In this document: in pieces, positions 10,701 through 23,913 of the stretch
Position numbering within the stretch: the stretch's first letter is position 1
How the letters are laid out: every line of letters begins with the position of its first letter
Origin: Xiphophorus maculatus
Taxonomy: Eukaryota > Chordata > Actinopteri > Cyprinodontiformes > Poeciliidae
Direction of reading: 5' to 3'
NCBI RefSeq assembly: GCF_002775205.1
Contig: NC_036460.1
Span: 17,574,402 to 17,638,401 of the forward strand
Length of the DNA stretch: 64,000 nucleotides
Translations under genes and position numbers: made by a program
The notes under the pieces: generated by a model
The model's input: the letters and a program-made list of their open reading frames with translations, nothing else
What the model was told of the DNA's origin: nothing
Database searches by the model: none

Positions 10701-13700
10701 GGCACATTTTGACCATGTTTTGGAAACGATGCGCATCGACGCTAGGCAGATGATACTCTGGTGTACACTCGCATAGCAACGTTGAAATATGTTGCTATGC
10801 GACACATCTCTTCGACAGAGAAGCAAATGGACGTCAAATTTTAATTTAATTTGGATCGGATTTAATATTTTCTTTGATAATATTTAGTCATCTGTCAGAT
10901 GTTGACTCTTTCAACCAACCGTTAACACTCAAACAATCAAAAGACATTTCTTACATCACAGCTTACTGGGAGTTATGGATGAGAGGTCAGAGGATGCCTT
11001 GACTGTATGTAGATTTGCTTTGGTTTACTCTGTTGAGCTGAAACTCACAGGACTTTTACCTCTGCATCTCGCAGCTGATTATAAGCTGTGAGGTATTCAA
11101 ACAGCAGAAAAACAGCTGAGTCACAAGAGGGTTGAGGAGGGGCTTGCATGAGAACTAACAAACAAATCGTCACTGCAGAGTGCAGCAGGGGACCCAGAGT
11201 CCTGATGTGTTTCTTAGAGGAGAAAACCTTTCGCTGCATGAGCCGATTCACAAGAAAGCAGAGAAAAAAATCTCCAAAGAGCCGAAGTGTCATCTTTCCA
11301 ATGTGACTGTCAACTGGCTGTATGGATACAGGATGTAAGTGTCTGATCGCTCCTGCTGTTTGGTGGGGTTTTATTCATCCTAACCAGACAGCCGGCCCTT
11401 TGAACAGCAAGTGTCATCACTCAGGCCGGCCTCACTGTAGCTCTTTGAACAATGTTTTTGTGCCGGCCGGCTCATTGTACTCTGGCCTGGGATTGAGTGG
11501 CTGACACAGATATGAGGTCACAGCATGAGGAGGAAAAGAAAGCAACCTTCTCTATCCACTGAGGCCTGTGGGCACTTCTGCCCAAGTAAACAAAAACAGC
11601 AGGTGTCGCCGCTCAAAAGGAAAAGACTCCTCGTTGATTTCCAAAACTTACTGCAGCCTATGTATCTATGCATGTATATTGTAGCTTTTCAGTTATTTTA
11701 AATAGAAGTTGCCCTCAGTTGAAAAGCTGAGAGGATGTTTGTGTTCTTGTGAGCTGTAAACAGACCCCAAGGAAAATAGTTAGGCTGTTTGCACAATGCA
11801 TCTGGAAAAGTTAATTAAAGCAATTAATCAGGGGCAGAGGCATCATAACAGGGCTAGTAGCTGGTATTGTTGCATTGTTTGTTTTCTCTCTGCAGCACCC
11901 TGAAGTGTCAGTCTGTGGTTTTAGGCTTCCATAATGGATGATTACTCTGTAAGTTATTGGAGTCTTTTGAGGTTTCTGTGGCATTCTGCTGACAATCGAT
12001 TGCATTTAAGGACACCAAACAATATCACAGCAATAAATGAAGTAACAGTAATAATACAACAGTTATGTCCGAGTGTCGACAACTTTAAAAACTGTTCCTC
12101 GCTACCTTGCTTTGTGAGTGGCCACAATTTAAAGGTTATAGCTAAAGATGAAAATCCAGCTGTGATTCATCTTGCGTGGCACACTTGTCTCCAAACAGAG
12201 AGATGAGTCACGTTTCATTCTGATCTGTGGCTAAAAATCTAATTGAAAAAAAAAAAAAAAAAAAAAAAACAAGACTGGAATAGAAACGTTAAAGAAATGA
12301 GGCCTCTTTTAAAAACGTTATGACATTTCTAAAAATCGCCAGTTGATTTCAAATTGGTGAAGCTAACATGCTAAAACTAATTAGCATGCTTGCCTTCACG
12401 CGTTACGCGATGGAGCCAAGTGCGTCGCTGCAGCAAACAGAAAGGGGCGGAGAGCAGGAAAACACCTGACTGAGTGATGCATGTCCTTGTTTTTATTTCC
12501 GTGTGATTTTGAAGGACTAGTCTGTCTCAAAAGTGGGAAAAACTCAAATTGTTTTACTTTTAACAATCCTAAGAATAAAGAAAATGCTTAACGTACCATG
12601 ACCCAAATGTGATTTGGGTTGTTTTTTTTTTTTTTGGTTTTTTTTTTTTTACTGCCACCACAATATATGTAAACATCTGTTAAATCTAGGTTAGAAATTA
12701 CATTTTGCCCATGGGACAGAGGTGGTCATATTCCCTGCTGCCCTGCATCAAATGTAATCATTACACATGCTCCGTAATCCAGACGGCCAGCCGCTGCCCT
12801 ACTTTTGGCATTAAAGAAGGACCGACATTAAAATAGACATCGGCGCTGTGAGGCGGTCGGGTCAGTCACAGAGAAAGACCCAGACGGTGCACAACACTGG
12901 CTCCTCCGCTGCTCTGGTTTGGGGAAGAGAAATAAAGAGAGACAGTGTTGCTAAGAGACGTGGCTCAGTCCAAACACGGCACCACCATCTGCTGCTGCAG
13001 TGAGATTTTGTAACGGGTTGTCCGAGTTGGACGGAGAGAGGGACAGGAAAATCAAATCAGGAGGCTCACTGAAAACAAATCTATTGAGAGAAAGGAGAGG
13101 AGAGGATGGAAAACAGCTGAAAATGAAAGATGGAAAGAAGAAAAGGCGTGAAAGAGGAGGGGGGGGGGGGGGGGTGAGAGGTGGAGGCAGGGAAATGAAG
13201 GGGGCGAGGGGGGAGGAGGTATTAAGTGATCTTGATTAGTACATGACTAACAGGTGTGACTCTTGAAGCACACACTAGAGCCTCCTCCGCACACACGCAT
13301 GATCGAGTTCTCACAGGAAACATCACACGCGTCGTTCCCCTGGTGGCTTTGGCGCTAAAGACACAAACAGCGTCGAGGATAAAAACACTGCTGTGCTCCA
13401 GTCCGAATATAGTAACAGATTGTGGAAACGGAAATATAAAATTAGCAGAAAAGTAAAGGAAAAATGACTGTTTAGCTGATTATCTAATGCTGAATTTTGG
13501 TAAGCCTGCTTATTTCCCCCTAAAATTGTTTTATATTACATATTTGTGGGCAGTGCCAAACAGTCCTACAGTTTTTAGTGGAGGGAGTGGGATTGTGTAA
13601 GGCGACAATTTCCTGGGGAAAAAAAAAAAGAGATATCTCCATCGTGAGACGGATGTTTCGATGGATGGTTTTAGTTTGTAGTTACCTTTTTCCCTTTACG

Positions 13701-13950
13701 GCTGTACATTCACCTGTTCCTTGTCTTGGTGTTTAGAGCCCTATTTTTCTGAATCTCTTCTTCAGATACAACCTCGATCCTTTGACTCATCTTAAGTTTG
13801 TCAGCTGTAAAGTTATCTTTTAATACTTTCATTGTTTTATGGCCTGCGTTTTGGTTCTCCAGCATAATGAAATGGTGATAAGAAACTCCCATCAATATTG
13901 AAAATGAAATAGCAAAACACCCAAATAAACACTATACCCCATACAGATAT
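7736..13950. other. Intergenic region between convergent hip1 and ypel2
   Basis: No exon with recognisable homology was found on either strand. The stretch contains a Tc1 relic (9222-9960), a perfect 12-bp-arm hairpin (10769-10802), homopolymers (poly-C near 7765, poly-A 12246-12269, T runs near 12620-12650, poly-G near 13158-13174) and a G/A-rich segment near 13080-13220. Two MEF2-type A/T boxes (CTATTTATAG at 9108-9117 and CTAAAAATAG near 10421) and a cluster of GCCGGC and CTTTGAACA motifs (11391-11471) could be regulatory, but nothing in the sequence proves it. Confidence 0.6.
9222..9960 (+). mobile_element. Tc1/mariner-like transposon relic
   Basis: The interval begins with the terminal-type sequence common to fish Tc1 copies (TTGGATTTTATTAAGATTTT, then ggcagaccaacacaaag). 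It contains a decayed transposase core where the plus strand reads HGGGSIMLW at about 9850-9877, matching the block around the second catalytic Asp region of Tc1 DDE transposases. Many stops and deletions interrupt the frame, so it cannot encode a working enzyme. Exact ends are uncertain. Confidence 0.7.
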
Positions 13951-13960
13951 TAAGGTGCAT

Positions 13961-16946
13961 TTTATTAGATGAAGATCCAATGATATAGTCAACATCAGCA
14001 TCCTCCTTTTACAAAAGACATTAAAATCGAAACATTTTCAGTAAAAAAGTAGTATCATACAGCCAATGTGGGGTACCAGTCGAGAGAAAGCGTGACGTGA
14101 CCGAAATCATATTCATTCATCATCATATGGATCATAGATAAAACACAATACATTAACACTATTTACAATCCGTAACACAGAGGTTGACATAAACGGAAAT
14201 CTTCATGATGAATAGAGTAAATAGAATATATGCATATATTAAGATCTTTTTACAAAATCAAAATGCAGTACATATATAACAGAGAAAGGCTATCCACAAA
14301 ACTTGGCTTTCAACTAAATACACACCCTCCTGTTTTGCAACATGTTGTCCAAGCAAAGTGAAATCTTTTGTTTGGTCAATTTCTTGTTGATGGGTGGGTT
14401 CTTTGGTTGTGCTGGATTTATAGTCGCAGCCTCCAGCTTGACCCCCAGCTGCTGCGAGTTACTGATCAGAGTCAACAGTTTGGGTTTAGCTGGAGAGCGC
14501 TCACAAGTTAAAGGGCGACATCTGGAGCAATGTCTACAGGACTCTCACGTTCATGACAAACAGAGAAACTCGTTTCTTTACGTTTCCAAACCAGGATCAG
14601 ACCTTATCTGCTGCGAATCGATTTCACAGCTCAAACGGACGAAATGAAACTGATTAGATTTTGTATTACAGTACAGGATTTCACTGCAACACGCAATGTT
14701 CTTTTCACAAGAAATGTGATGAGGACACAAAACTAGTCAGTTTTATATCATGCATGCGGTGGCGTTGCACTTGCATCGAACGGATCCAGCTGTCATAAAT
14801 AATCTCCTTTCCCATCAGAAAACAATATGTACGCAGCAGATTTAATAGGATCCTGGCCTTAGCAAAGAAAAGTTAGAAATGATGTATCAGGAGATGGGAG
14901 CTCAAATGTAATCCAGTAAAGTCGACCAATAGACATGTGGATAGCAGAAAGGAAATACAGTGGATGTTAGAAGTAGCACACACTCCTACCAAATTGTCAG
15001 GGATTTGGGATTGAAAAAAAAAATCTGATCAAAATAAATGATCATAAAACTTGCTCCACATTTATTTTAGCATGCAGCATCTACAATTCAACTGAAAAAC
15101 AAATCAGAATATTCCTAATATCTATTTATTAAGTCATGTTTGCAGGAATTTTGAAAGCATCAATGGGATCTTATGGGGTCATAAAAAGGGGACAAAATAA
15201 TCCACACTATTAAATATGTTCGTCATGGCACGCAAAACTGGATATTTCTCCAAAACCCACTGAAACCAAGATAAATACAGCTAAGAGGCAGATTTTCACA
15301 GAGATCACATTTTAAAACCTTCCATTATTATGTGTTACAGTCAGATCAAATCAACATCTAAATGTTGATCAAAACTCAAAAAAACAACACTGCATCACCA
15401 AAAGAACGCCACACTTACAGTGAAACATGGTGGTGGCAGCATTATGACCTGGGGCTAATTTTCTTCAAGATTCAGGTTAACATTTCGGAATGGCTTGGCT
15501 GAGTCTAGAACCAAAGCTGTGGAATTATTTTTCTATTTTTTTTCCTAATCCATTTGCTTGTTTTCCAGTTGAATTGTTCTGGGTGTGTTTTAGATTAAAG
15601 CTGGAAGCATTTCTAGATATTTTTGCAATTTGTTTTACATCACAAAAACCTGACATTTTAGGAGGTGTGTGTGATCTTTCGAGGGCAACTGTATGAGTGA
15701 GTCAAGTACGTTGCGTATTTATGTTGCCCCGTGTTTTTGTAAGGACAACAGATCAGAGTAACAGCAGTTTCACAGCACTGATCCCAGACAGAAAGAAAAC
15801 CTAACATCAGTAGTTTCTGAATGCCTTTGTGGTCATGTACCATTGCAATAAAAGTCAATACTTTTCATTTTACATTAGTTATGCACTAGTGACTTTACTC
15901 TTTGTTTGCATTACAGCAGGGGGGCATGTCAATGACAGATTACTACAAACCCTGCAGAGCCTCATCACCTTTGCTCTTTGCCCTCCAATGGCAGAGAGAT
16001 GCTCACAGTGTTCACAAACCTTTGGGACTCCCAGACAGATTTGCTGTCCCGGTACGTAACTCTATATGACCCAACGACAACAGTGGACGCATTGCTGCAT
16101 CCCCAGATGCAAGACATCAAACATGGGAGGATCAGTAGATCTCTTTATGCCACTAAGGGGTTTTTTTGAAGCAAGAACAAAACCAAGAGGAGATGCTTTT
16201 TCTGCTTTGAGGACACATTCCTGTGAGCTCTAAGAGATAGCAGGTGTGCTGTCTGTCTGCATCCGTTTGCCTTCTTGTTTTGTCCTGGGCTGCATCAGTG
16301 GCGAGGCATTGAAGGGATCCCAGTTAGAAGCCATGAAAGCAGCAACACCCGGATCTTTTCCACCGTTTTTTGAAGGAACAGCCAAGTGGGTGGTAATCTC
16401 TGCACACAGAACCCTTTAAAGGCCCGTGTGTTCAGGCCCATTCGGGGTCAGACCTCATCAGGCCCAGATGGCATAGCCCCAATAAGTTGAGTCTGCTATA
16501 GTCATCTTAGGTCTCATTCATGTTGGGGACCCAGTGATCAGCTCTTCAACCAAAACCAAAGCAAGCTGCCAGATTGAGCCAACTGGACGCCTTGCAGCCG
16601 CTATTTTTAGACAAGGTAGAATAATCAACACAGCAGAGGGAACGTTTTGCGGAGCTGGTTTTCAGAGCTTGTGTTTTATAAAACTAAAACCAAAACGTAA
16701 CATCTTGTCTATTGCTGGCCAGTCACCTGGTCCTCCTGTCAAACTGGGATGTCTGGGACCTCGGTGTGTGTTACCGCACGTGACGTGTGTGTGTACATCA
16801 AGAGGTGTGTGGATGGGCAGTAAGTTACAGAGGTTAATGGTAAATCAGCCAAACCAAAGTCACACACTCACCCACCGCACACAATCACCCCCACGACTCC
16901 CTGCCTCCCTCCCCTCCAACGTGGTCGTCACTCAGCTGCTCGCCCC
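13961..16946 (-). other. ypel2: Possible long ypel2 3' UTR
   Basis: Reading the minus strand from the ypel2 stop, a candidate AATAAA lies at 13966-13961 (TTTATT on the plus strand). The interval has no coding exon. YPEL2 in mammals has a long 3' UTR, which fits, but the Tc1 relic at 14956-15693 sits inside and a shorter UTR is equally possible. The plus-strand open frame at 16534-17016 is antisense to the last exon and has no sign of being real. Confidence 0.35.
14956..15693 (+). mobile_element. Internally deleted Tc1-like transposon with both ends
   Basis: The left end reads TACAGTGGATG followed by a segment typical of fish Tc1 termini (ccaaattgtcaggg). The right end carries the inverted counterpart (aacctgacattttagg ... 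CAACTGTA). The middle has the plus-strand transposase block around CATGGTGGTGGCAGCATTAT (15427). At about 738 bp it is roughly half of a full Tc1 element, so it is a deletion derivative. TA at each end fits the Tc1 target site. Confidence 0.78.
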
Positions 16947-19900
16947 TCAGTCCCAGCCATTGTCCTTGATCATGTGGGCCAACTCGATGATGAACTTGCC
17001 CTCTTTATACTTCTGACTGCTCTCGAAAGCATGTTCCTGGAGGGAGTGGCAGAGGGGAGGAGACGTAGCATCTCATTCAGAAGGTACAATCACAACAGAT
17101 AACAATGAAACAGTAAGCAACTTTTAGGCTTCGTTCACACAGCAGGTCCTGATGATCAATTCCAATTTTGAGCTGAAATACTTTTTTGTTCTTTTGCGCG
17201 GTCGTTCATACTACTAATTAAATGTAAAATCAATCAAACGTCCGTGTGAATGGTTTACGTCCCCAAAACAACCCGCATGTGCAGAAGAAGAATGTTGACG
17301 TCACACAGCAGCATATTTATTGTTTGTGGAAGTAACAATGAATGTGTAGTCGGAAATAGGAGTGGTGTGATTGTGATTTGTCATGTACTTCATTCATAAT
17401 TTCAAAATCATATTTTCAGTCATTGCTTACATGCACGTGTCCTGTCCCTAACATAAAGGTCGGATGAAATGAGACACGACCGCTCAGACTGCAGAGGCTT
17501 TGAAAACTATCAGATATGTATCTGAATTAGTACGATATGTGGAAGTGGCATAGATCAGATGTTTTGGGGTGAAAAGATTGGGATTGAACTATTCACTTGC
17601 TGTGAAACAGTTGAATATAGATCGCTTTTGGGCCAAAAAGGCAGATATGGGTTGTATTTACCTGATGTGTGAACGTAGCCTTAACTGAGCTTCAGCAGAC
17701 TTTGCCTGTGGGAGATGCTTGCATGAAAACAACGTATGCTTAAACACAGGAGCGCTCCGACTGAAGAGAATCATCATACATCACATTGACAACAGGGTGT
17801 TTCTAACTACAAATAATCTGCCAAGACCAAAGGCCAGCAGGTTTAGAAATGATCACTATGAATGCTGCTGCATCTCTGCAGGCTGAAACATGTATTCCTC
17901 CCAGGACAGCAGCTCAAAAACTTACTAGAAATGCAGAAAGATTCATACCTCATGGATTTTCCCATATTTTGTCAAATTACAACCAGAAATGTCAAAGTAT
18001 TTTATTGTGTTCCTATGCGACAAAAGCAACATAGAGTGGAGAACACTGTAGCTATGAACTGGAAGAAATATGATGCAATCATTATCTTCAAAATAAAAAC
18101 TTGTATGCAACCCATTTGGAAAAAAAATACAGCTTCAGAAGAAAAGCTTCAAATAGATCTGATGGAGAGGATTAGTGAACAACCATTTTTAAGTATGGCC
18201 ACTAATTCCCAGTGGGATTTAGGTGTGGACTTTGACTGGGCCATTCCAACACATGAATCTGGTTGGATCTTAGCCAGCCCATTGTCCCTCTGGCTGGATG
18301 TTTAGTGTCATTTCTAGCTTCAGTGTCAAGTCTTTTCCAACTTCTAGCAAGTTTTCTTCTAGGATTTTACTGCTCCATCCACCTCCCCATCAACTCTGAC
18401 CAGTTTACCTGCCTCTGCTGAAGAAAAGCATCCCCAATACATTACGCTGCCACCGCCGTGTTTCATTTTGGAGGGAATGTGTTCACTGCATTGTGCAGTG
18501 TTAGTTTTCCTGCACAAAGTTTCTGGAATAAATGTTTTTTTATTATTATTATTATTCTAACTTATTGAATATCTATTGCTTTGTACTCAAGGCAGTTGGT
18601 TGCACTGACTTATGTTTGGGGATTTCATATTAAAAGGTAGACGAGTACAAAATGATAGGCGGTGTGAGTTCATGCTTGTGAAGTGGCTTTTACAGCTTGT
18701 CTTTTTGTTCTATGAAAAGTGAAAATATGAAAACAGAACAGACTCTTAACATTTTGGGATGTTGCCATAATTTTAAGAAAAAGTTAATCTTGATGAAACT
18801 GGAAGCCATCAAGTTTCTGCTTTGCGTCGATGAACAGCCTCCAAACACATTTGCTTTCTGTAAGTCTCCTACAGGTGTGTCACGGAGGAGGAGGATGCAA
18901 ATGTTGTGGAGCGAGCCTTTGTGCCTTTTTGGGTTTTTTGTGACTTTGACTGGTTTGGTTTTTGAGCTGCAGAGGCATATTCTCAGATTTCTGCTTGCAG
19001 GAGAGCAGTGGGTCAAACCTCCGAGTCTCTTTCAACTTCTGCAGAACCGCATTTAGACTGCGGGACTTTTAGTGGGTCCTGACAGGAATAGAAACTTCTG
19101 AGAAGAGAAACTACTTTGACTGCCGGTTCAGCCAGTGTTTAGCAGGCTCATAAGGAAAACATTTATTTTTAGGCCATAAGAAAGAAAGTGGAATTGAGTT
19201 TAGACTTGTTCTGTGACTGTTGCAGTAGGAGGTTGGTGTGTAATCAATGAGGCCTTCTCAGGAGTCAAACAAGAAGGATGCTGTGTGTTTTAACCCTTTA
19301 AGGAAACAGTCGTGTGCACTATAGTCTAAACTCTCCCTTGCATGTTAAAAAGGTTTGCTGATGACAGCAACGCATATTTAGCTTTGCTGATATATGAAAA
19401 AGGCTAACTTTAGTGGATCCTGTTCAGCTCACTTACAGAAGACCGAAATAACTCCTGCACTCAGTAAATACATGTTTAACATGGCAGCTTAACACAAACT
19501 TCACTCTGAATACAGACAGCGATGTTCCGGGTTAAATAGAGGCTGCTGCAGTACTTGTACACTTAGTAATTTGGTGTTATAAGGTAGTCTGTTGTGTTGC
19601 ATTATATTTTAATTTCATGAAGGTGCACTAAAACCAAATCTTGAATTACCTGCATCTGAATATTAACGGGTCGACCTGCTTTAATTTAAACGGGACTTTG
19701 TTGATTAATTTTGGTCAATATGAGAGAAGCAGTTGCGCTTGTTACAAAACTGCCTGGACTAATAGTTGCTGTATTTTCTCTAAACATTTATAACCTGATA
19801 ATTATGTAATAAGGAGAACTAAATCAATTTACTGGTCCTGTAATAAACTTATTGAGTCTATCTGAAGCAAGCCTTCCCTTAGGCATTTATTCCTGTAAGA

Positions 19901-22466
19901 ATCTTTAAGCAAAGGTTTTGAAACAATCGCTCATTTTGCTATGCTTTGCTTCTAAGAAGCTAAACCCTCTTGTTGTTCGAAGCTTCCAGATTCTTCATCT
20001 GCAAATCTTTTAAACTTTTTCTTCAGACCTTGGCTTTTATGTAGCAAGTTTTCTGCCCCGTCCTTGTTCCAGGCTACCACAACCAGAGTACCGCCACTAT
20101 GCTTAGAGGCGGTACTCTGTAGTTCAGTTAAGAGAAATTGTTGACAACACAAGTAGTATTCAAACATTCCTCACATCTCTTCTTTGACGCCATAATTAGC
20201 CAGATTTTCAGTTTGCCACAAATAATCTAGAGGACATGGTCAGATCAAACCAAAATCAAACTATTTAGTTCACATGCAAAGAACTATGTGTAGAAAACCT
20301 ATTCTGCACATCAACTTGAATTAACTTTCTGCAAGGTGAAACATGGTGGTGGTGGCAGCAGCATGCTGTGGAGGGGGTTTTCTTCAGCAGAGAAAGGGAA
20401 GCTGCAAAAGACTAGAGACAGGAGATGGACAACAACCTTAAAAATACAGCCAGAGCTTCAGTGGAAAGTATGATGCGCTGGAATGGCCCAGTCAAAGTCC
20501 AAACCTGACCTCATTCAGAATCTGTGACTTGAAAATAAAGGTTCATAGAAACTCTCCATTTAATCTGGTAGATTTAAAGTATTGGTCACAAAGTTTGGGT
20601 TTCTAGATGTGCAAACCTGCTGCAAACAGTTGTGATTAAAGAGGAAAGGTGGGTCTACAAAAGTATTGCTAAAAGAAAATCCAATTTAAAACAACCAGGA
20701 AATGAACCGAAACGGTGAATAAAGCGAGAAGTGGAAACTCTCCTCATGCTGAACCAACCTTAATCCAGAAAATGTATGTAAAAATAATCACAAGGCACCT
20801 AGAAGAATCATCTGACCTCCATCTGTCAGCTTGGAGCTGAGCTGCTGCAGTGACCCTCTGAGAAGCGCAGTCCAAAAATATAAAGGGTCTAAATGAAATT
20901 AGGTTATGCTACAAGAACAACTCTCCCCCCGTTTATCCTCCTCTAAACTTAGACTTGGAATCAGCCAAGGACACTCACATATTTCCAGCCCAGAGTGGTC
21001 TTGCAGTTCTCACAGTAGATATCCGCCACAGCATGCAGGCCTGTCAGCAGAACTCTCTCCTCTGCAGGGCCACACCCAACGTTCACCCTGAGGGGCAGAC
21101 ACGAGCAGAGGCAGAGCGGAAAAAGTTTTTAAATCTCAACGCAAGCATGAGAAGTTCTCCATAAATCCTTCAGATGTTCTGAGGTGAGATTTTAGATCAG
21201 CACTCACACTGAGTTGAACAGGTAAGCTCTGCCCTGGCTGCCCTGGAACGACTGCAGAGACAATAGTTGACAAGATGAAGCAAATCTGCTCTTAAGTTGA
21301 AAGAACTCCTGAAATGGGATTCACATTTTGCAGAAAAAACATTTAGTTAATCATAAGTGATGGCAGGTTTTTCACCAGAGGCGTATGTTCACTGCAAAAC
21401 CAAAGCTGCTGTTGAAGAGGCTTATTAAGCTGCTGCATTTAGTGCAGCTCAGCAAAAAAGCCTCTGAACACAGGTGATTGTGTCTTCATAATCGCGTATA
21501 AAACGTGCAACTGCAGCCATAATCCAGTTCACTCTCCAGCTTATAACATAATCCATCCATGTGCAGCGGCACGGCGGTGGATAATACAAACCTACAGGTG
21601 GATAAACCTGCTGTTTAATTTTGTAATTCCTCATTTGCTTTTGAAGTCCTTGATATTTTCCCCCAAATGTAATTATTTTCATGGGCTCTAAACTAAAGGT
21701 ACTCTGACAGCTCTCTGCTGTGGGAGAAATATCTTCCTTGAACAGATTAGGAGAGGTCTATGAGCTACACAAAACATGTTTATTAAACCTTTTGTACAAA
21801 TTATTGTTAGATAATGAGATTTCAGTCTGCTCAGTTCTGCCCATTTTGAGCTCCTTTCAGAATGAGCTGCTTTACTGACTCTTGTCACTTTAAATCCAAA
21901 TAAACTGCCCCTATCTCAGCGTTTACACTCAGATGTGAAAATGGCTGCAAACAGATGCACAATTCCACAACAGTGCATCTTTGAAAAGCAAAAGTAGAGC
22001 CTCCTGCACAACCAACAAGAATGAAGCGAGTGCTTTCTGGATGGTAAGTTTGGTCAGCTAACCAAACGTGCTGGAGCTCCTCTTGGGTTTCTAGGTGACA
22101 GGCTGAGCTCAGCTATGGTCCCTAAGTAGTTACCATCAAATGCGACTTAACAATTGGAAGGATTCTGAAACGGCTCATTTTCCAGGCTCCGAAAAACGGT
22201 TGGGTTGTTTTTAGAAGCAGTAGAGACCCAAATGGAAGCATAAAAATGTGCAAAATATGAATTTTGAGTAATAGGTCTTCTTTAACAAAAATGATTGAAT
22301 GATTCTGTGGCTTAGAGGCAGCGATGGTACGAGAGCTTCCCCTGGTTACCTTGGAGATGAGCTCGTCGTGGTTGGCCAGGTGAGCTCGGCAGTGAATGCA
22401 GCTGTACGTCCGGTGGCAGCTCGGCAGGTACGCCTGGAACGTCTTGGAGCGCGTCATCCGGACCAT
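16947..22466 (-). CDS. ypel2: Yippee-like 2 (complete, 119 aa)
   Basis: YPEL proteins are small, nearly invariant zinc-binding proteins of the nucleus/centrosome, implicated in cell-cycle and senescence control; the molecular activity is unsettled. Four coding exons (minus strand): 22466-22350, 21251-21208, 21087-20979 and 17036-16947, all with GT-AG junctions and correct phase. They give exactly 119 residues plus stop. The Yippee zinc-site cysteines are visible as CIHCRAH in exon 1 and [13 protein letters not shown] in exon 3, with [20 protein letters not shown] between them. The start [20 protein letters not shown] and end IKDNGWD match YPEL2 (YPEL1 has K and N at diagnostic positions and ends in E). 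The frame stays open upstream of the ATG at 22466, but the family always starts at MV[KR]MT. The coding exon has a good acceptor at 22581, so it carries about 115 bases of 5' UTR. Confidence 0.96.
17125..17683. mobile_element. Inverted-terminus element in the last ypel2 intron
   Basis: The left end TAGGCTTCGTTCACACAG is mirrored at the right end by tgtgtgaacgtagcctta, giving imperfect inverted termini about 25 bp long around 0.5 kb of non-coding DNA. No convincing target duplication is visible, so the superfamily is left open (a non-autonomous DNA transposon is most likely). Confidence 0.6.
17940..18545 (-). mobile_element. Tc1-like transposon relic, reverse orientation
   Basis: The plus strand shows the reverse complement of a Tc1 transposase gene: gactttgactgggccattcc (18229-18248) is the reverse of the block reading W-A-Q-S-K near the conserved SPDLNPIEN region, and ctgctgaagaaaagcatcc (18415) is the reverse of the GCFSSAG block. 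Stops and indels are frequent. The left edge (attttgtcaaattacaac) is a typical terminus of this family. Confidence 0.75.
20190..20690 (+). mobile_element. Tc1-like transposon relic
   Basis: Plus strand carries aaacatggtggtggtggcag (20339) and, downstream, tggcccagtcaaagtccaaa (20483), which are the two most recognisable blocks of Tc1 transposase (HGGGS... and the SPDLNP region) in the correct order. The frame is broken. It lies in the ypel2 intron between 17036 and 20979. Confidence 0.72.
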
Positions 22467-22581
22467 GGGCGGTGTTGGCGGGCGGTGCAAAAACGGACTG
22501 CCGGCCCAGGTCGGCTCACAGGGGAAGCACCGCAACACACAGGTGAGGGCCGTGGTGGGCGGTGGGTTGGGAGGTAAACAC
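22350..22581 (-). other. ypel2: ypel2 exon 2 with the start codon
   Basis: On the minus strand a pyrimidine-rich acceptor (TTTCTCCTCCCAG) ends at 22582, and the exon runs to the donor AAG/GTAACC at 22350. The first in-frame family-consistent ATG is at 22466-22464. This exon carries the first CXXC zinc motif of the Yippee domain. Confidence 0.7.
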
Positions 22582-23913
22582 CTGGGAGGAGAAAGCAGAG
22601 CGGCTGATCGACACCTGGATGAAAACAGAATCACAAGCAGTGCCTTACGCAGCTGAAGTTGAACATCTGCAACTAGTTTCATTGTGCGTGCAGAAGAAAA
22701 ACCTATAAACTGCATGAGTGTTTAGGGAGGTTTCCAGTGTTAGTTTTTGATTAAACCAAAAGGTTCATTTTGTTCTGATCTGACCAGAACTCCGTCTTTC
22801 ACCTGCTGGCTGTGTCTCCTCACTGGATTTTGACAACCTGTGTTTATTGCCAATGATGCATCTTTCCAGATCTGTGAACTGCATATCTGATAGCTGTCCT
22901 GTCAACAGATTCTCCCACCTGAGCTGTGGATCCCTGCAGGCCCTCTGCGGTTATTATTGGCAAACTGAGTTTACTCACTCAACAGCCCTGAATTTTCTGC
23001 AGGTATCAATCAAGGAATCATTTCATGTTTTCACTGCATCACCTTTTGGCCATTTTTTACATTGACAGACTGGTTCTGTTTTTTATGTTGATAACCGAAG
23101 TTTATCAACACATCCCGCAATTAGTGGCAGAAAATCATAAGGTATTTCAGCTTTTTGTGCAAAGCTGCCACTGCAAACTGCAGCATGCAGCCCTGATGCA
23201 AAGCGACGCTCCTACTTCACACTCTGTGTTAAAGTCTGCAAGGCTGCAGCTATAATCTGCTTATCCCAGCACAACTGCAAGGATCGTGCTCTGCTCCCTT
23301 CATGATATCCAAAGGGATCGACCCTTTAACATACTTGCTGCTGCTGCGGCCCGGCGACTTAGAAGATTAACAAGTCGGCATGGGAAGCTGTCCCGTGGGT
23401 CAGGCGTATAATCTGAGGACCTGTTGGAGAAACTGTGTAGTGGGCTGAGCTTCACATCAAGCAGCGCAACAATAACTTGGTGTCTTTGGCTCCGATTCTA
23501 TGAATCACAAATATAATAAATTTTTTCCCCCTTGTGTTTGCTGTCAGGAATGTCCATATATATTTCCACAAAGTCTAAATAAAGAAAGAACATACATCAT
23601 TTCAATAATGTCTCACTCTGTCTCCTCTCCCTCCCGTCTGCGTTTACAGAAGCATCTGGAAAAGCTCATAAAATACTGATTGGAAGCCAGAGGCCTCGGT
23701 GAGCACAGGACAAACAAGAAGAGCGGGGGCCTGCGCTGCAGCATGATTGTTTTTAGAGCCTGATGAAGGCTGATAAAGGCTGATGGGAAGGACTGCAGCA
23801 GATAAATAAATAAAGCACTGAGACATGCCCTTGTTTTCTCTCCTCTGACTCGATGCCAACAGCGTAGGTTCAGGGCACAAAGACACGTTACAGTTGTCAT
23901 AGCTGACCCTTCG

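Noticed and set aside
16534-17016. 160-codon plus-strand frame
   Set aside because: Antisense to the last ypel2 exon and UTR; no homology recognised.
22122-22715. N-terminally extended 197-aa ypel2 frame
   Set aside because: The open frame upstream of 22466 runs through probable 5' UTR and past a good acceptor at 22582; all YPEL proteins start at MV[KR]MT.
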